From: Chrysophaeum taylorii
Lineage: Eukaryota > Sar > Pelagophyceae > Pelagomonadales > Pelagomonadaceae
Direction: 5' to 3'
NCBI GenBank assembly: GCA_029834535.1
Contig: JAQMWT010000006.1
Coordinates: 116,080 to 180,079 of the forward strand
Length of the DNA stretch: 64,000 nucleotides
Part shown: positions 51,902 through 63,990 of the stretch, one piece after another
Position numbering within the stretch: position 1 is the first letter of the stretch
Layout of the letters: every line of letters begins with the position of its first letter
Translations under genes and position numbers: made by a program
The notes under the pieces: model-generated
The model's input: the letters and a program-made list of their open reading frames with translations, nothing else
Told to the model about the DNA's origin: nothing
The model's database searches: none

Positions 51902-52953
51902 CAAGTGCAGGCCAGTAAGTTCACCTAGTCCCAATCTCTAACCCCAGTAAGTTCACCTGGTTCCCAGTAAGTTTCATATAAGTTCACCTGGTCAGTAAGT
52001 TCACCTAGCTCACACCAACTCCTTTGAGCTCGTCGCTCTCGCCTCCGCCAATCTAAGCTGCTTCGATCCGCACGCGCCGCCTACCTTTGAGTGAGTTTAC
52101 TCTAAAAACCCTTTGCTCTAAAACCCCAGTATGTTCACCTGGTCCCAGTAAGTTCACCTGGTCACTATATTCACCTATCCCAATCTCAAACCCCAGTTAG
52201 TTCACCTGGTCCCAGTAAGTTCACCTACAGTGCGCGTGTAGACGCCGGGAGGGGGCTTATCGGTATTGCGGAGCACGTGTGAGGTAGGGTGGAGTCGTCG
52301 ACTCAGAAGAGCATATTCTCGGGGTTGCCGATCGACAGAGAGCCACGTAGAGCTGGACGTGACAGAAGACGGGCTTGTGGGCAAGAGGACGCCGACCTCG
52401 CGGGGCGTCTGGCCCTGGCTCTTGGTGATCGTTTGGCGTCGGCGGGCCTTACGGGATACAGGTTGGAGGAGCCTCGGTGACAACGACACGATCGATCATG
52501 TATCTGGTACCGTTGCAGTGGCCGTGCGACGGGTCGAGGTTGCGAAGACTTTAAGCTCGCGATCAAAGTCAGCATGCCGTTGGTTGTCAGGGAGTTCAAA
52601 ACTCGACTGTAAAGAGCGAGGCGTCGGCTTCCGACCCAACCTAGTCGGCCGAAAAGAACTCCGACGCCTCGTCTTCGGGAAAAAGGCCGCGGTCATTCAT
52701 GCGCGCGTTGTCAGCATCGACAACATCGTCTCAACGGGGCGTGAGAATGGCGCGCTGGCTAAAAGAGCCGCCGCGGGTCGTGGAAATAGTCTGCGAGGTC
52801 GCCGTAGACGGCTTGGAGGATCACTGTCTGGCTCTCGCTTCTACCTGATCCTTTACTCTCGCGCCTAACCCGATCCTTACCCTAAATCGAGGGACAAACA
52901 GACAAACAAACAAACAGACAGACAGACAAACATCTGTCGATTAGTAGTTAGGA
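51902..52953 (-). mobile_element. Helitron-derived non-autonomous element, copy 9
   Basis: Complete on the minus strand, 51902 to 52953, between the MFS start and the 3' end of the channel gene. The same insertion is present in the inverted copy (61711-62707), so it predates the duplication. Confidence 0.85.
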
Positions 52954-53092
52954 AATCCGTTGGTGTTTTATGATGTCCCGCGCAGGCGGCTGGACACCAC
53001 CACACCTTTAGTAGTAAGGAGGTGTTTTCCGCCGCGCCACCTCCAGAGTTTTGTGGCGGCGATGGCTCCCACCACCACCACCGGTATTATTA

Positions 53093-55578
53093 TTAAAGAA
53101 CAAGATTATTATTATTAGTAGTAATACAATTATTATTTGGCGGCGAGGGAAGAATCGAGGGAGGTGGGGTCCCCACGCGGCGGATCTCGTCGTGGAGGGA
53201 TTTGAGATGGGTCGCGATGGCGGGGTGGGCAGCGAGGTAGGCTTTGCGCTGGTCGGGTGGCTTTGCGAGGAGGCCGTGAACGATGAAGAAGGCGAGGGCG
53301 TCGATGATGGACGTCGGGTCAGATACGAACCTCGGGGGAACCTCGGGGGTCTCGGGGACGGGCCAGAAGCGGGAGGATTCGTCTTCGTGGTCGCTCTCGG
53401 CAGCGTCGATGATATTTTGTGCGGGCTGGCGGCGGCGGCCTCTGGTCTTGCGGTTGAGGGTTGCGGGCTCGCCGTTTCCGCCAGACGTCGGCGAGCGGAG
53501 GGAGGCAACCCACGCCCTGTTATTATGACCCCCACCCCGGCGGCGGTGGCGGCGGTGGCGGCGGGAGGAAAAGAAGAGGAAGAAGCGGCGGCCTTGTACT
53601 CGTGGTCGATCATGTGGTCGAGTCGCGCCAATCGGATTATGGAGCGCTTGACGTGCTGATAGCAGCCGTAAACTCTAACGTGGTGGGCGAAGATGGGAAA
53701 GCTGCCGGAATTGACGACGTCGACAAAGCGGCGTCCGCTCAAAACGTGAACCTGGGTGAGGGCGGCGACGATGGCCGTGTAGTGTCGAGGAATGGGCCTC
53801 TTGGGTCCAACCGTGAGCATGCAGATGTCGTCGCCGATGACCTCGTCGATGCCCTTGATCTCGATAGAAGTGAGAACTTCGCGGACGGAATTACGACCAA
53901 AGACAAGACATCTCCCCGAGTGGACGACGTACATGTGAGTATTGAGGGATAAGGAAGCGTGGACGATCGTGTCGCGCGGCATGAACAACTGCGTCTCGAG
54001 CATCGACGCGAGCGTGACGACGAATTCGTCGCGCTCGTGAAGGATGGCTGCTAATTTTCGCTCCGGTCGAAGGATAGATGTCCGCGAGCCGTCCTCTTCC
54101 AAAAGGCCGAGGCGATCGGCGGAAACTTTTGTTTCGAGCTCGCCCGTGTCGTCGTATCGGAGATCGAAAGCTAGGAGATCGGAACCGAACGACGTGACGA
54201 CGGCCGCGCGATACCCCCTCGTGCCCGGCGAGGGTGGCTGGACGATGACCCGCGTTCTGTTCGCGCGCATCGGACACGCCGTGTTGGTGAGGGCGTACTG
54301 GAAGAAGGGCAGACCCTTCACAACCCTCGAGAGCGTGAACTGCGCGACGACGAGCTTCAAGCCGGGCGAGAGCCGCGAGAGGAGCCCGCGATAGTAATTC
54401 TCGCGGAACACCGTCTCCGAAAAGATCATGTACTCGCGCAGCTTTGTGCGGGTTTCGGTGGGCATGTGTTGCTCGTCCAAGTAGTCGTTGAGGGAGTCGA
54501 GCGTCAGCCGAAAGTCGTTGCGCACGGGCTGAAGGTTGGTGATGACGTTGCAGAGGTCGCCGACCAGAAACGCCAGAGTGTAGCAGCCGACGACGCCGAT
54601 CCCGATCGAAAAAATTGCCTCGCTTAGGTTTTCGCTCCGCATGTCCGAGTTGAGGGTCGCCACGGCGAACTCGACGGCCGACGTGTACTGGCCCCAAACG
54701 CCAACGTGCCAGCGAGTGATCGCGACGTTCGGGCACGTCGCGTCGCCGACTCGGTCGCAATCCTCGGCACCCTCGAGTATAATTTCGTCGATAAGCCGGA
54801 GGGCACAGGCCGCCCAATGAAATATCAAGAACAACACCAACACGTACTTGATGATGGCCTGGGTCCCCGCGCGCAGCGTGATCCGCTTCCCGACGCGCGC
54901 CATGATCCTCGGGTTCTTGAACACCCGCAACATCTTCATTAGCCGCACGAGCCGCACGAGCCGCAGATACCCCGCGCGCCGCGTCAGGCCTGGCAACATG
55001 TCGTACGGCAGGATACCCAACACATCCAAAGTCAACCAGCTCTTCGCGTACCGTTTCGCGATCTTTCCGTGGTCCACCACCCACTCGCCCCTCTTCGCGT
55101 CGAAGAAGGCCGTGTTGAACTCCATCACCAAATCCACCACGAACAGCGCGTCCACGATGCGGTTCAAGCTGTAGAGCGCGATGTGCTTCCGGTACACCCG
55201 CGTCTTCGGCCGGCCAAGCTTTTCGACCGGAAATTCGGATACGAACGACAGTTCGAACGGCGTAACGATCAACACGTACAGAATCAACGCCAGCAACACC
55301 AGGTCCCATTTGACGCGCCATCCCGCGTGCGGGTTCAGCACCCCCGTCGTCGCAGGAAACGTCACCTGGTTCTCGGCGAGCTGCTTCTGCGGCTTTCGAG
55401 GTGGCCGAACACGCCACGATTTTCGACGAATCGTGAGGTGGTCCCCTGTGGGCGGCCACTGCCCGTCGTGATGCAGTTCCGACGTCGCACGCTGCACCAT
55501 GGGCGTCAACGGCGAAAACATCGCGCGCCGCCGCATCGATGCGGTCCGTTCCAACGCTAGCTCCGGCCGACGACGCAT
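53093..55578 (-). CDS. Cyclic-nucleotide-gated/HCN-type ion channel
   Basis: About 800 residues. Start chosen at ATG 55578. S1 is near residues 91-110 (LVLLALILYVLIVTPFELSF), S2 RIVDALFVVDLVMEFNTAFF, S3 LTLDVLGILPYDMLPG, S4 the Arg-rich YLRLVRLVRLMKMLRVFKNP, S5 IKYVLVLFLIFHWAACALRL, pore YTSAVEFAVATLNSDM and S6 FSIGIGVVGCYTLAFLVGDL, followed by a C-linker and a cyclic-nucleotide-binding-like domain (HMYVVHSGRCLVF, GIDEVIGDDICML). The usual TVGYGD-type filter is absent at the pore (ATLNSDM). A GT-AG intron at 53517-53599 changes the C-terminal frame to one that clearly codes (SIIDALAFFIVHGLLAKPPD, ATHLKSLHDEIRRVGTPPP) and ends at TAA 53093; without splicing the frame runs into Ser/Pro-rich sequence. 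A decayed inverted copy lies at about 59945-61575. Confidence 0.8.
53517..53599 (-). other. 83-nt GT-AG intron in the channel gene
   Basis: Minus strand GTACAAGG...ATAACAG with a pyrimidine-rich middle. Splicing joins HMIDHE to AWVASLRSPT and opens a coding frame to 53093 supported by globular composition. Confidence 0.65.
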
Positions 55579-55599
55579 TATTAATCTTGTGGTCGTCAC

Positions 55600-56326
55600 A
55601 AAACAAGGACCTCTTCACTCTTGCCACACGACACCAAAAAGTTGTGGGGTTTTTAAGGTCTTGATGAAGGGTTTGATGTGCCTTTCCATTCAGGTCTTCG
55701 GGGGGTAAAGCCCAAGCCGAGAGGGCTGCCGGAAAGGCGGGGGTCATCATCGCCGAGCCGCGGCCTAGGAGAAGGGAGTCCCGTCGGTCGCGCGCATTTT
55801 GTTGTTGCCGTCGGACCTATGTGCGACGAAGTGTGCCGTCCTGCTGGGCGCTGGGTTCCAGGGCTGCCCGAGGCGGCGATCCAAGGTGGAGGTTTTTTTT
55901 AATAGACTGCTGCTGAAAAGGGGGAGTGAGGGTTTTTTATTAGTCGAGTTTTATATACTTGTTTAAAACCCACTTCCTTGCTCTCCGACGTCGAGAGCGA
56001 GATCTCCGGAGTATAATTTTTAGCGAGCGATGGCCCCTCCTCCTCCTCCTCCTCCTCCTCCTCCAGGGTCGCTGTTCGATTCCTGTTCGGGCCCTCCTCG
56101 ACTCCCGCCAGCTCCAAGTCACCAGCCTCGAGACATACCCAGGCCACCCCGTCTTGGTGGGGCTTCTCTTCGTGCTCCATTTACGCCCACCCGGCCTCGA
56201 TCCTTGACCGCCTCGTCCCAATAAAGGCCACAATCAAGGCTCAAATCGAGACCGACTTTGGCGCGACACCAACAGCAGCGACTCCTACGGGTTTCCTTCC
56301 TTTTCTCGGGCTTTGTGTTGGGGAGG
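55600..56326 (-). other. No gene confirmed; acidic minus-strand frame
   Basis: A minus frame (55899-56180) starts MEHEEKPHQDGVAWVCLEAG and has a Glu run from (CTC)n; no domain seen. This stretch is part of the left arm of the inverted duplication (matches about 59480-59940). Confidence 0.25.
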
Positions 56327-56420
56327 TGTCCGTCCTCGTCTCTCGCCTCTGCCCCAACTGCCTGGCTCCCATGCTTGGGAGAGGTCTGAAATTGGTTAGT
56401 TAGTTAGTTAGTTAGTTAGT
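56327..56420 (+). mobile_element. (TTAG)n-tailed retroposon, copy 3
   Basis: CTGGCTCCCATGCTTGGGAG, AGGTCTGAAATTGG and a TTAG tract. The right arm of the inverted duplication keeps a blurred copy of the body (GGCCTCTCGCCAACCATGGG near 59412) but no TTAG tail. Confidence 0.6.
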
Positions 56421-56869
56421 GTGGGGAGGTCACGGCACAGGCGTCGCCGGCTCTCCGTGTCAGCATCTTGCGCGTCTTCGGTGGAGAAGTCGTCGTCGTC
56501 GTCGACGCGGTGTTCTTCTCTTCCGAAAATGACGTGGCGTGACGAGGGTTTTGTGGGATCCGAAGTGTTCCGCATGGGATCCCAAGGCATCCGAACATAA
56601 GAAATTTTGTACATTTCCGAAGACACAGAAAATTTGGCGAGCAAGTTGAACGACGACGCCTCGCGTCTCGGGTGGCTGGGTGGATGTGTAACTCAACTAT
56701 AATCGACGGAGGCGGTGGGTGGTGCGACAGAACAGAACCCAGAGCGAGGGTGTGTACGCACAAATACAAAAGCGACGGCGGCAACGGAAACATAGTCCAC
56801 CAACCGGGTGGTGTATGTTTATAGTCGGAGGAGAACATCGAGAGAAGGAAGGGCGCCAGAGACAATCAA

Positions 56870-57382
56870 TCAGGCGCGGAGTTCGTTCATAGCGAGGAGG
56901 CAGCGTGCAGCGTGCGCGAGAGCATCGTTGACGCCGGCGAGCGCGACTTCGTCGGGCTGCTGGAGACCATCGTCGGCGAGGTAGTGCTGCTGGCGATATC
57001 GCGCCACCTTGTCGAAGGCCTTGTCGACGCACAGCAGTCGTTTCCGCGCGATGGGTTCGCGCTTCTTGCGTCGGACGAGCGGACGCAGTGACAGAAGGTC
57101 CTCGACGTCCTCGGACGCTGGAGCGCCAACCACCTTACAGTAGCAGACGCCGCGCCAATTATTGCCGCGGTCGTAGGATCGGTGGTACCCAAAGTTGTTC
57201 AACTGTCGCTGAAAGCTCGAAAATTTGCACGTTCGGTAGTACCGCGGCAGGACGCCTTCGAGGGCGTCCCTATCCCCGATTACGATCGCCCCCCGGTCCC
57301 ACCACACGATCTCGGGGACCTCCTCGAACATCTTCTTCAGCTGCCGCATGAAGCTCGTCGTCGCTCTCCCGTTGTCCTCCAT
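56870..57382 (-). CDS. Small heat-shock-factor-type transcription factor
   Basis: 170 residues from ATG 57382 (MEDNGRATTSF); the open frame extends upstream without support. The HSF DNA-binding domain fills residues 12-90: FMRQLKKMFEEVPEIVWWDR, GVLPRYYRTCKFSSFQRQLN (recognition helix with FSSFQRQLNNFGY) and NWRGVCYCKVVG. The C-terminal half has basic residues (RPLVRRKKREPIARKR) that could act as a nuclear signal and a helical end without an obvious HR-A/B oligomerisation coil, so it is shorter than classical HSFs; stramenopiles have many such reduced HSFs. No intron. It lies in the unique spacer between the arms of the inverted duplication and is transcribed divergently from the GT90 gene. 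Confidence 0.85.
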   Translation of the reverse strand: MEDNGRATTSFMRQLKKMFEEVPEIVWWDRGAIVIGDRDALEGVLPRYYRTCKFSSFQRQLNNFGYHRSYDRGNNWRGVCYCKVVGAPASEDVEDLLSLRPLVRRKKREPIARKRLLCVDKAFDKVARYRQQHYLADDGLQQPDEVALAGVNDALAHAARCLLAMNELRA

Positions 57383-57938
57383 GCTGGCCCGAAACGTCCT
57401 GTTCGGGCTGGATGTGTGACGAATCTCGACCTTGCTGCAGACCACGTCGGCAGGCTGACGAAGTAAGGACCGTTCAACGGATTTATTTGGATTTTCTTTC
57501 TTTGTAAGAAGATCCGTCTTTGTATTCTTACTTTTACTATTCGCCCCAACCAAAAAAAAAAAATAAAATAATACGGCCGCCAATTTTTTTTAATCAGCTC
57601 GGAGAGGAGGAGAGAGAGGCCCGCACCTCCAGGTACTACCTGCCATGCGTTTCTGCGAACGTCGCCGCGGTCCCTATGAACGTTGCGCAGGAAGGAAGCG
57701 GGAGAGGAGGAGGTCGGATGTTGCGCACAGTGGAGAAGACAGTAGTCTGCGCGCTGTTTTTATTGCAAGTGTTGCATGCAGCAGATAATAATGTTTCTCA
57801 TTAGTTTTTCGAACGAGTACAACGAGCGTAACTCGAAGGATAGATCCGAGAAGTCTCGTAATTAAGTTACACTACATTACATTTACATTTCCCCCTTCCT
57901 TTTTTTACACGAAAAAAAAAAAATCGTATTTTATTATC
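57383..57938. other. Divergent promoter region between HSF and GT90 genes
   Basis: AT-rich with A-runs near 57552 and 57912; no gene seen. It holds the upstream regions of both divergently transcribed genes. No individual sites can be defended. Confidence 0.4.
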
Positions 57939-59118
57939 ATGATGATGCTAACCGTGGTGCTGTTGCTGGCGTCGGCCGCCGTGGGCGATGAGCTCATTGG
58001 CGCCGTCCACGCCGAGCTGAGACGAAGCATGCAGTTGTACGACGCAGCCAACACCACCGAGCAGGCCGAAGCGGTGTTGGTGGCAATGATGGCCAAGCAC
58101 CAGTCAAGTATCCTTGTGAGCCTGAACGGACGGCTGTTCGCGCACGAAAAATTTCTCGAGTCCGACAAGCGCACGAAGACGGCGAAGATGCTGGCTTCGT
58201 ACGCCGACAAGGTCGGCAGATTGCCAAACGCAGCTGTTCTCGTTAGTAGCAAATCGACGGGCGGATCGACGTCGTGCTCGCCGTGTCTCTTCCCTCAGCT
58301 CGTCATCGCCAAGAAGGAGGGCTACGCACAACCGGGGATCCTGATTCCGAATCCATTTTTTGGAGAGTACGACGAGTGGAGCGCGATGTCCGCGTCACTG
58401 GACGCAGCGCGATTAGAACGCGACTGGGAAACGCGCGAGCCCAAAGTGTTCTGGCGCGGTCGGGTCGCGATGAAGCGGGACCATGTGAGATGCGAAGCTG
58501 ATTCGGGCAACCTCGCGCGGCTCGCGGCGGCCTCCCTCGCTGTCGAGGACGCGAGATTCGACGTAAAAATCACGGCGAACTCCACTTTTCCCGACCTTGT
58601 CGATGCCGAAACGATGCAAGCTGCATGCTCTGACGTCGACCGGGCGATGGTTGACCTCGTCCGCAACCCAGTTATCGACCCCAAATGGTACCGCCGCACC
58701 TACTACGCCCACGCCCAGGTCCTCCTCAATCTCCCCGGGAGCACCCACCTCCTCGCGCAACTTGAATCACCTCTGGTTTATGGGCAGCGTCGTCTTCAAC
58801 TGGGGCCCCGCCGACGTCGTCGAATGGTGCGCGTCAAAATGTTCCGTATTCGAAGTTTGTCCAGGTACTACCCGCGCTCCGACATCGCCACACGCACCTC
58901 GCCGTCAACAAATCCACCGCGCCGCACCTCCTTACCGCGATCCAGCGAGCCCGTCGCTCCCGACCGCGCGCGCGTCCGAGCGTCGAGGATGCCCGGTCGC
59001 CGTCCCTGGCACCATGCGCAAGCTTTCCGCGTCCGCGGGCAGTGCGCGTGACTTCTTGTTCAACTCCAACCCGCACGTGATTCGCGCAGTTAACAACCGC
59101 ACCTGCGAACTGCCATGA
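57939..59118 (+). CDS. Glycosyltransferase family 90 (CAP10-type) protein, frame-broken
   Basis: GT90 enzymes transfer glucose or xylose to proteins or glycans in the secretory pathway. The start MMMLTVVLLLASAAVG is a signal peptide. Family signatures are GILIPNPFFGEYDEWSAM, EPKVFWRGRVAMKRDHVR, and WYRRTYYAHAQVLLNLPGST. The main frame then leaves the family pattern near 58745; shifting by one base at CACCCACC restores SSRNLNHLWFMGSVVFNWGP and VVEWCASKCSVF, the region holding the nucleotide-sugar site. Further on another switch or a GT-AG intron near 58865 is possible (HLAVNKSTAPHLLTAIQRAR in the third frame). The second frame ends at TGA 59116-59118, and is open again to 59262. I count it as a gene with one to three sequence or splice ambiguities. 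Confidence 0.65.
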
Positions 59119-59944
59119 ACACCTGAGTTATTACGCAACGCATTAGCCTCCGACTACGAAACGCACCAACCCTCCGGCGGCATAATCTCGGCGTTCTGTC
59201 GACACCACCGCGCATCGTCGACCTCGTCACATCCCGCCCAGCTGCCACCACCCCGTAGATGAAGTCGACAATGTAATTTTACGTGATAATGAACTGCGCA
59301 CGAGAGTGTTCGGAACGCCTTGTGGGATGCCATATCACAAAACCCTCGTCACGTACTCGAAAACACGTGTCACTACCCGCAGGCCTGAGCCGGCGGCGCA
59401 CCTGGCCTCGGGCCTCTCGCCAACCATGGGCGGGGCAGAAGAGGACCTGTCCCAAAGCCAGCAGGAAGTCGCTGCCGTGTCGTCGCGATAAAAAGTCGAG
59501 CCTTGATCGAGGCGATGGATCGGGCCGGTCGAGCGTATTGGAGCACGAAGCCACCAAGGCTGAGGTGACCTGGGCGAGGCTGACAGAGCTGTCGAGAGAA
59601 CCCCAGCTGGAATCAGCGACCTGGAGGAGGAGGACGAGGAGAGGCCAAGCCGGGATCTCGCGTCGAAGAGGCCCAGGAAATGAGTTTCGCTGAAGTATGC
59701 CCGAACTCATAAAAACATCCACCTCCCTTTTCAGCAGCATTGTAAAACAGCCTCACGTGGATCTTCATCACCCACGCATGGCAGGACATCCAATCGCTCA
59801 TGGCGACAGCCAATGTCCATTGAACCACCTCGCAGGCACGGCTCGGTGTTCACCCTCCGGCGGCCGCCGACACCCAGAGATGAAGCATCAAACCAAATTG
59901 CTCACCCAAGCGGTGGTCGTGTACAAGTGAGAGATCAGCGACCT

Positions 59945-61575
59945 GGGTACTTCGGCCGGAGAAGCATTTGGAAAACGCATCGCTGTTTCGCCCGTAATTC
60001 CGGCGTTTGGTGCTATCGGCACCGGGCATGGCCGCCCACGGGGACGACGGTGTCCCGACCGGCCACGTCGAAGCCGCAGCTTTCGCCGGTTTCGGGTGAC
60101 CTCGGCTGAGAACAGGCCCACGCAGCAGGAGCTGTGTTGCTGGCACTGCGTGTTAGACAAATCGAAGCTGGTCGCCGGCGACTACCGGAAGGTACCGAGC
60201 TCGCTGCAACTTTGTCAGAACGCGCGTTCATCGGTAGGCTCGACATTAATTCAGCACGGCCCCTTGGCAGCGGCGGCATGAACGCAGCGTCGCGGCCGAC
60301 TACGCCAGATCAGACGACAACTGTATTGAAATATCACCGCACCGTACGGCTATTGTTACCATCGTGGCACGCAGCAGTTATCTACGCTTGTCCCTCGTGC
60401 GGCTGTGTTTGCTTGGTGTTCAAAACCTGGGATAATGGCAGCAGCGTCGAGATCACGCGCGCAGGAGACAGGCCGTCATCAATTGTGTGTTAGTGACGTT
60501 TAGCCTCCATCGACGGGTCCACGAGGGTGCCGAAGACACGACAGTCGGCTGGCGCTGACGTGCACCCGGCAGCGGCTGGCTCAGGCTGTGACCTGGCAGT
60601 CGGCGACTGCCTTCCCGTGCCCTGCGCTCGCTGCTCAGCTCCCGGCAGCTCCACAAGCGTTAACCGGAGACAATGAGCAGAGTGTGGCTCTGACAGATCG
60701 TTCTCAGCGTTGAAAAGTCTGCCCTTCGCACCTTTGGCTTTGATGACATGCGCGCGAACAATCACTGCCGATTCAATACCAACGACGTCATAAATAGACC
60801 GATTCGATCTCCTTTGATCTCGATCTTGCAGGCTCGGCACAAGGACGATCGCCTCGGCGCTGGAAGAGGACAGCTCGCAGACATCAGCCGTACATCCTTC
60901 ACGGCTAGGTCACGCCGTGGTGCAGAGGCGGTATTCATGCCACTCTGACATCACTCGCAGCCTGCCATCCTTGAGAAGATATGCGATCAGTAATCATCAC
61001 TGCATCGAGATCAAGAGCATCGGCGCTCGGCGTCGACATCTGCATATGCCGGTTGAACAGAAGAACGATGCGGCGCGTCACGCCTCAGGATTCCGTTTTG
61101 AGCAGACACTACCCTGTCGGCGAAAATCCGACGCTCGCTGCTGGGCCTGCGATCGGCCGACTGCTATCACGTCAACCTCCGGGAACTGACTCATTCCGTC
61201 GACCACGAGTAAGACGCTGGCTCTGCTCCTCCGCCACCTGCCGCTGCCCGCTTTGAGATGATTTGCCTCCTCCGCTTCACGCCGGCGTCTGGCGAGCCAC
61301 GGCAGAGCCGCCAGCCGCAGCTATGTCATCATTTGCCTGTTCCACAGGCCATATTCTTAACGATCCCAAAACTCCCAAGTTCCCAGTGTATCCTGACGGC
61401 ATCAGCGCCACCTTCTAATTCACAGCCTCCTACTTCGACCAGCAAGCGCCACCTCGCTGCCCACCCCGCCATCGCGACCATATCAATAAATCACGACGAG
61501 ATCACCAGCGTAGGGACCCCCTCACCGATTCTTTGCCGCCAAAAATGACGTTTCGTGCGCTGACGACGGTGATGG
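59945..61575 (+). pseudogene. Relic of the cyclic-nucleotide-gated channel gene
   Basis: No frame is open, but the nucleotide sequence tracks the channel gene from its start (CGGCCGGAG near 59958) through the S1 region (GTGTTGCTGGCACTGCG near 60133), S5 (CAGGCCGTCATCAATTGTGT near 60470; GAGGGTGCCGAAGACA near 60523), the linker (GAAGAGGACAGCTCGCAGAC near 60862), the intron region (near 61205) and the C-terminus (61440-61540). Estimated identity is well below that of the MFS part of the same arm. Confidence 0.8.
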
Positions 61576-61710
61576 CTGGCGACCAATACCATTGGTAGAA
61601 CCGCCGCCGCAATGGCTCTGGAGGTGGCGCGGCAGAAAAATACCTCCTTACTACAAAGGTGGTGGTGTCCAGCCGCCTGCGCGGACATCATAGCTACCAA
61701 CGGGACTGGC

Positions 61711-62707
61711 TACTAATCGACAGATGTTTGTCTGTCTGTCTGTTGTTTGTTTGTCTGTTTGTCCCTCGATTTAGGGTAGGGATCAGGTTAGGCGCGAGAT
61801 GAGATCAGGTAGAAGCGAGAGCCAGACAGTGATCCTCAAGCCGTCTACGGCGACCTCGCCAGACTATTTCCACGACCCGCGGCGGCTCTTTTAGCCAGCG
61901 CGCCATTCTCACGCCCCGTTGAGACGATGTTGTCGATGCTGACAACGCGCGAATGACCAGCCTTTTCCCGAAGACGAGGCGTCAGAGTTCTTTTCGGCCG
62001 ACTAGGTTGGGTCGGAAGCCGACGCCTCGCTCTCTGAGTCGAGTTTTGAACTCCTGACAACCAACGGCATGCTGACTTTGATCGCGAGCTTAAAGTCTTC
62101 GCAACCTCGACCCGTCGCAGCCACAGCAACGGTACCAGATACATGATCGATGTCGTTGTCACCGAGGCTCCTCCAACCTGTATCCGTAAGGCCCGCCGAC
62201 GCCAAACGATCACCAAGAGCCAGGGCCAGACGCCCCGCGAGGTCGGCGTCCTCTTGCCTAAGCCGTCTTCTGTCACGTCCAGCTCTACGTGGCTCTCTGT
62301 CGATCGGCAACCCCAGAATATGCTCTTCTGAGTCGACGACTCCACCCCTCACACGTGCTCCGCAATACCGATAAGCCCCTCCCGGCGTCTACACGCGCAC
62401 TGTAGTGAACTTTACGAGGACCAGGTGAACTAACTGGGGTTTGAGATTAGGGATAAGTGAATATGGTGACCAGGTGAGCATGGGGACCAGACATAGGATT
62501 TTGACAAGGGGTTTTAGAGTAAACTCACTCAAAGGTAGGCGGCGCGTGCGGATCAGAAGCAGCTTAGGCGGAGGCGAGAGCGACGAGCTCAAGGAGTTGG
62601 TGTGAGCTAGGTGAAACTGACCAGGTGAACTTATGAACTTACTGGGAACCAGGTGAACTTACTGGGGTTAGAGATTGGGACTAGGTGAACTTACTGGCCT
62701 GCACTTG
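61711..62707 (+). mobile_element. Helitron-derived non-autonomous element, copy 10
   Basis: From TACTAATCGACAG to ...CTGGCCTGCACTTG at 62707, in the position mirroring copy 9. It has many one-to-few-base deletions relative to copy 9, for example in the helicase remnant. Confidence 0.85.
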
Positions 62708-62742
62708 TATTTCTTAAGAGTATGTGTATGAACTGCTGCAAC

Positions 62743-63990
62743 ATGGAACTTGTCGGTGTCGACGAAATTGGACCCTGATGATGATGAGGGCACGTGCTGT
62801 GCAAACAACAAGAGCAGGGGTGCCGGCGGTGGGCCGCCGTAGGCGCGTTTGTGACGATGGCTCACGGACCCGGTCTCCACTACTGCTACGCATCATCGCC
62901 GCCGAGCTCGTCGAGTCCAACGGCCTCGAGACGACGTCGCGAGCACTCATTGAGGCGCGGGCTCGATCTCGACAGGGCTGATGCTTCTCGGCGCGCCGCT
63001 CAGTGCTCGCGCAGGACGCTGCCGGCGCGTAGCGCGATCGCCAGTGGCGAGGCTGTCGCGGCGGGCTCGGGCTCTCGGGAGGTGTGCGACGCGCGCCTGG
63101 CACCTCTACCTGACCTTCGGGTTCTGGTGGGCCTCCGGCCACTCGTTCTGCTTCCGCCGTGCCCGGTGGCCGTCGCGCAGCGTTTCGAGGGCCACGCGCG
63201 CGGCGTTGGCCCTCGGGGATCGCTGACGGCCGGCTCGGCTTTGGGACGATCGCGTTGGGCTCTTGACTGCTTGGCTCTGGCAACAGGCTGGCGCCTCGCC
63301 TTCTTCGTCCTTGCGCTCTCGACCTTTGCGTTCGTCGAGCTCATAGCACCCGCGCTCGAGGCACGGCGAAGAGCAGTCGATCGTGGCAGCGCCCAGCGCG
63401 GAGTCAGAAGCCGTCTCGTCTTGCACGCCCTCTACGCGTGCGGCTGGGAGATTCCGTTCGTGCATCTCGTGTTCACGCGCGAGAGGGCCACACCCCCGCG
63501 GCCGCGGCCGGCGCCGTGGTGGCCATTGGGGTCGGGGGCCTGGGGGGCGCGTCGCCGCGCTGCCGCGCCAGCGATTGGCTTGCCGGTCGCGCTCCTCGGT
63601 GCGACCAGCGCCACCGCTCTTGCGGACCGCAGCCTTCCGTCGATCGTAGCCTCGAGGGTGGGCCTATATTGCTACGGCATGCTCGTCGGGTCCACAGCGG
63701 GCGCGTGCGTCGGACTCACGACGCACTCGCTGAAGCGTGCCTCGAGGCGGTTCGCTCGCCAGGGCCTCGGGCCTCGCCTGCGCCATGGCCCCGGTCTCTT
63801 GGTGGGTCCGATCGTCCATGATGCGCTCCGCGACGCAGTCCAACGGATACGACGTTGCATTCTACCTCGCGGCGACGCGGCAGCGGCCACGCGACCGCCT
63901 GGCACTCGCATAAGCTCCGGGCCGCCATGCCGAGGCCCTCCCTACAAGCGGGCAGGCGAGGTATAGATAACGACAGCCATTCTGCGTGAC
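62743..63990 (+). pseudogene. Inverted damaged copy of the MFS transporter gene
   Basis: Starts with ATGGAACTTGTCGGTGTCGA like the gene at 51866 and follows it to its end, with frequent short deletions (for example CAGTGCTCGCGCAGG for CAGTGCTTTCGCGCAGG) that break the frame many times. Segments such as GLPVALLGATSATAL and GLYCYGMLVGSTAGACVGLT survive. The sequence continues past the stop to the window end (TCTGCGTGACGTTTGCTC against TCTGCGTGACGTTGTGCTC). Confidence 0.85.

Noticed and set aside
53891-55750. 619-codon minus-strand frame overlapping the channel gene
   Set aside because: Arg/Ala-rich alternative frame; the channel frame has transmembrane segments in the right order.
55899-56180. 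Acidic minus-strand frame as a small protein gene
   Set aside because: The Glu run comes from a (CTC)n tract, and the copy in the right arm has no corresponding open frame.
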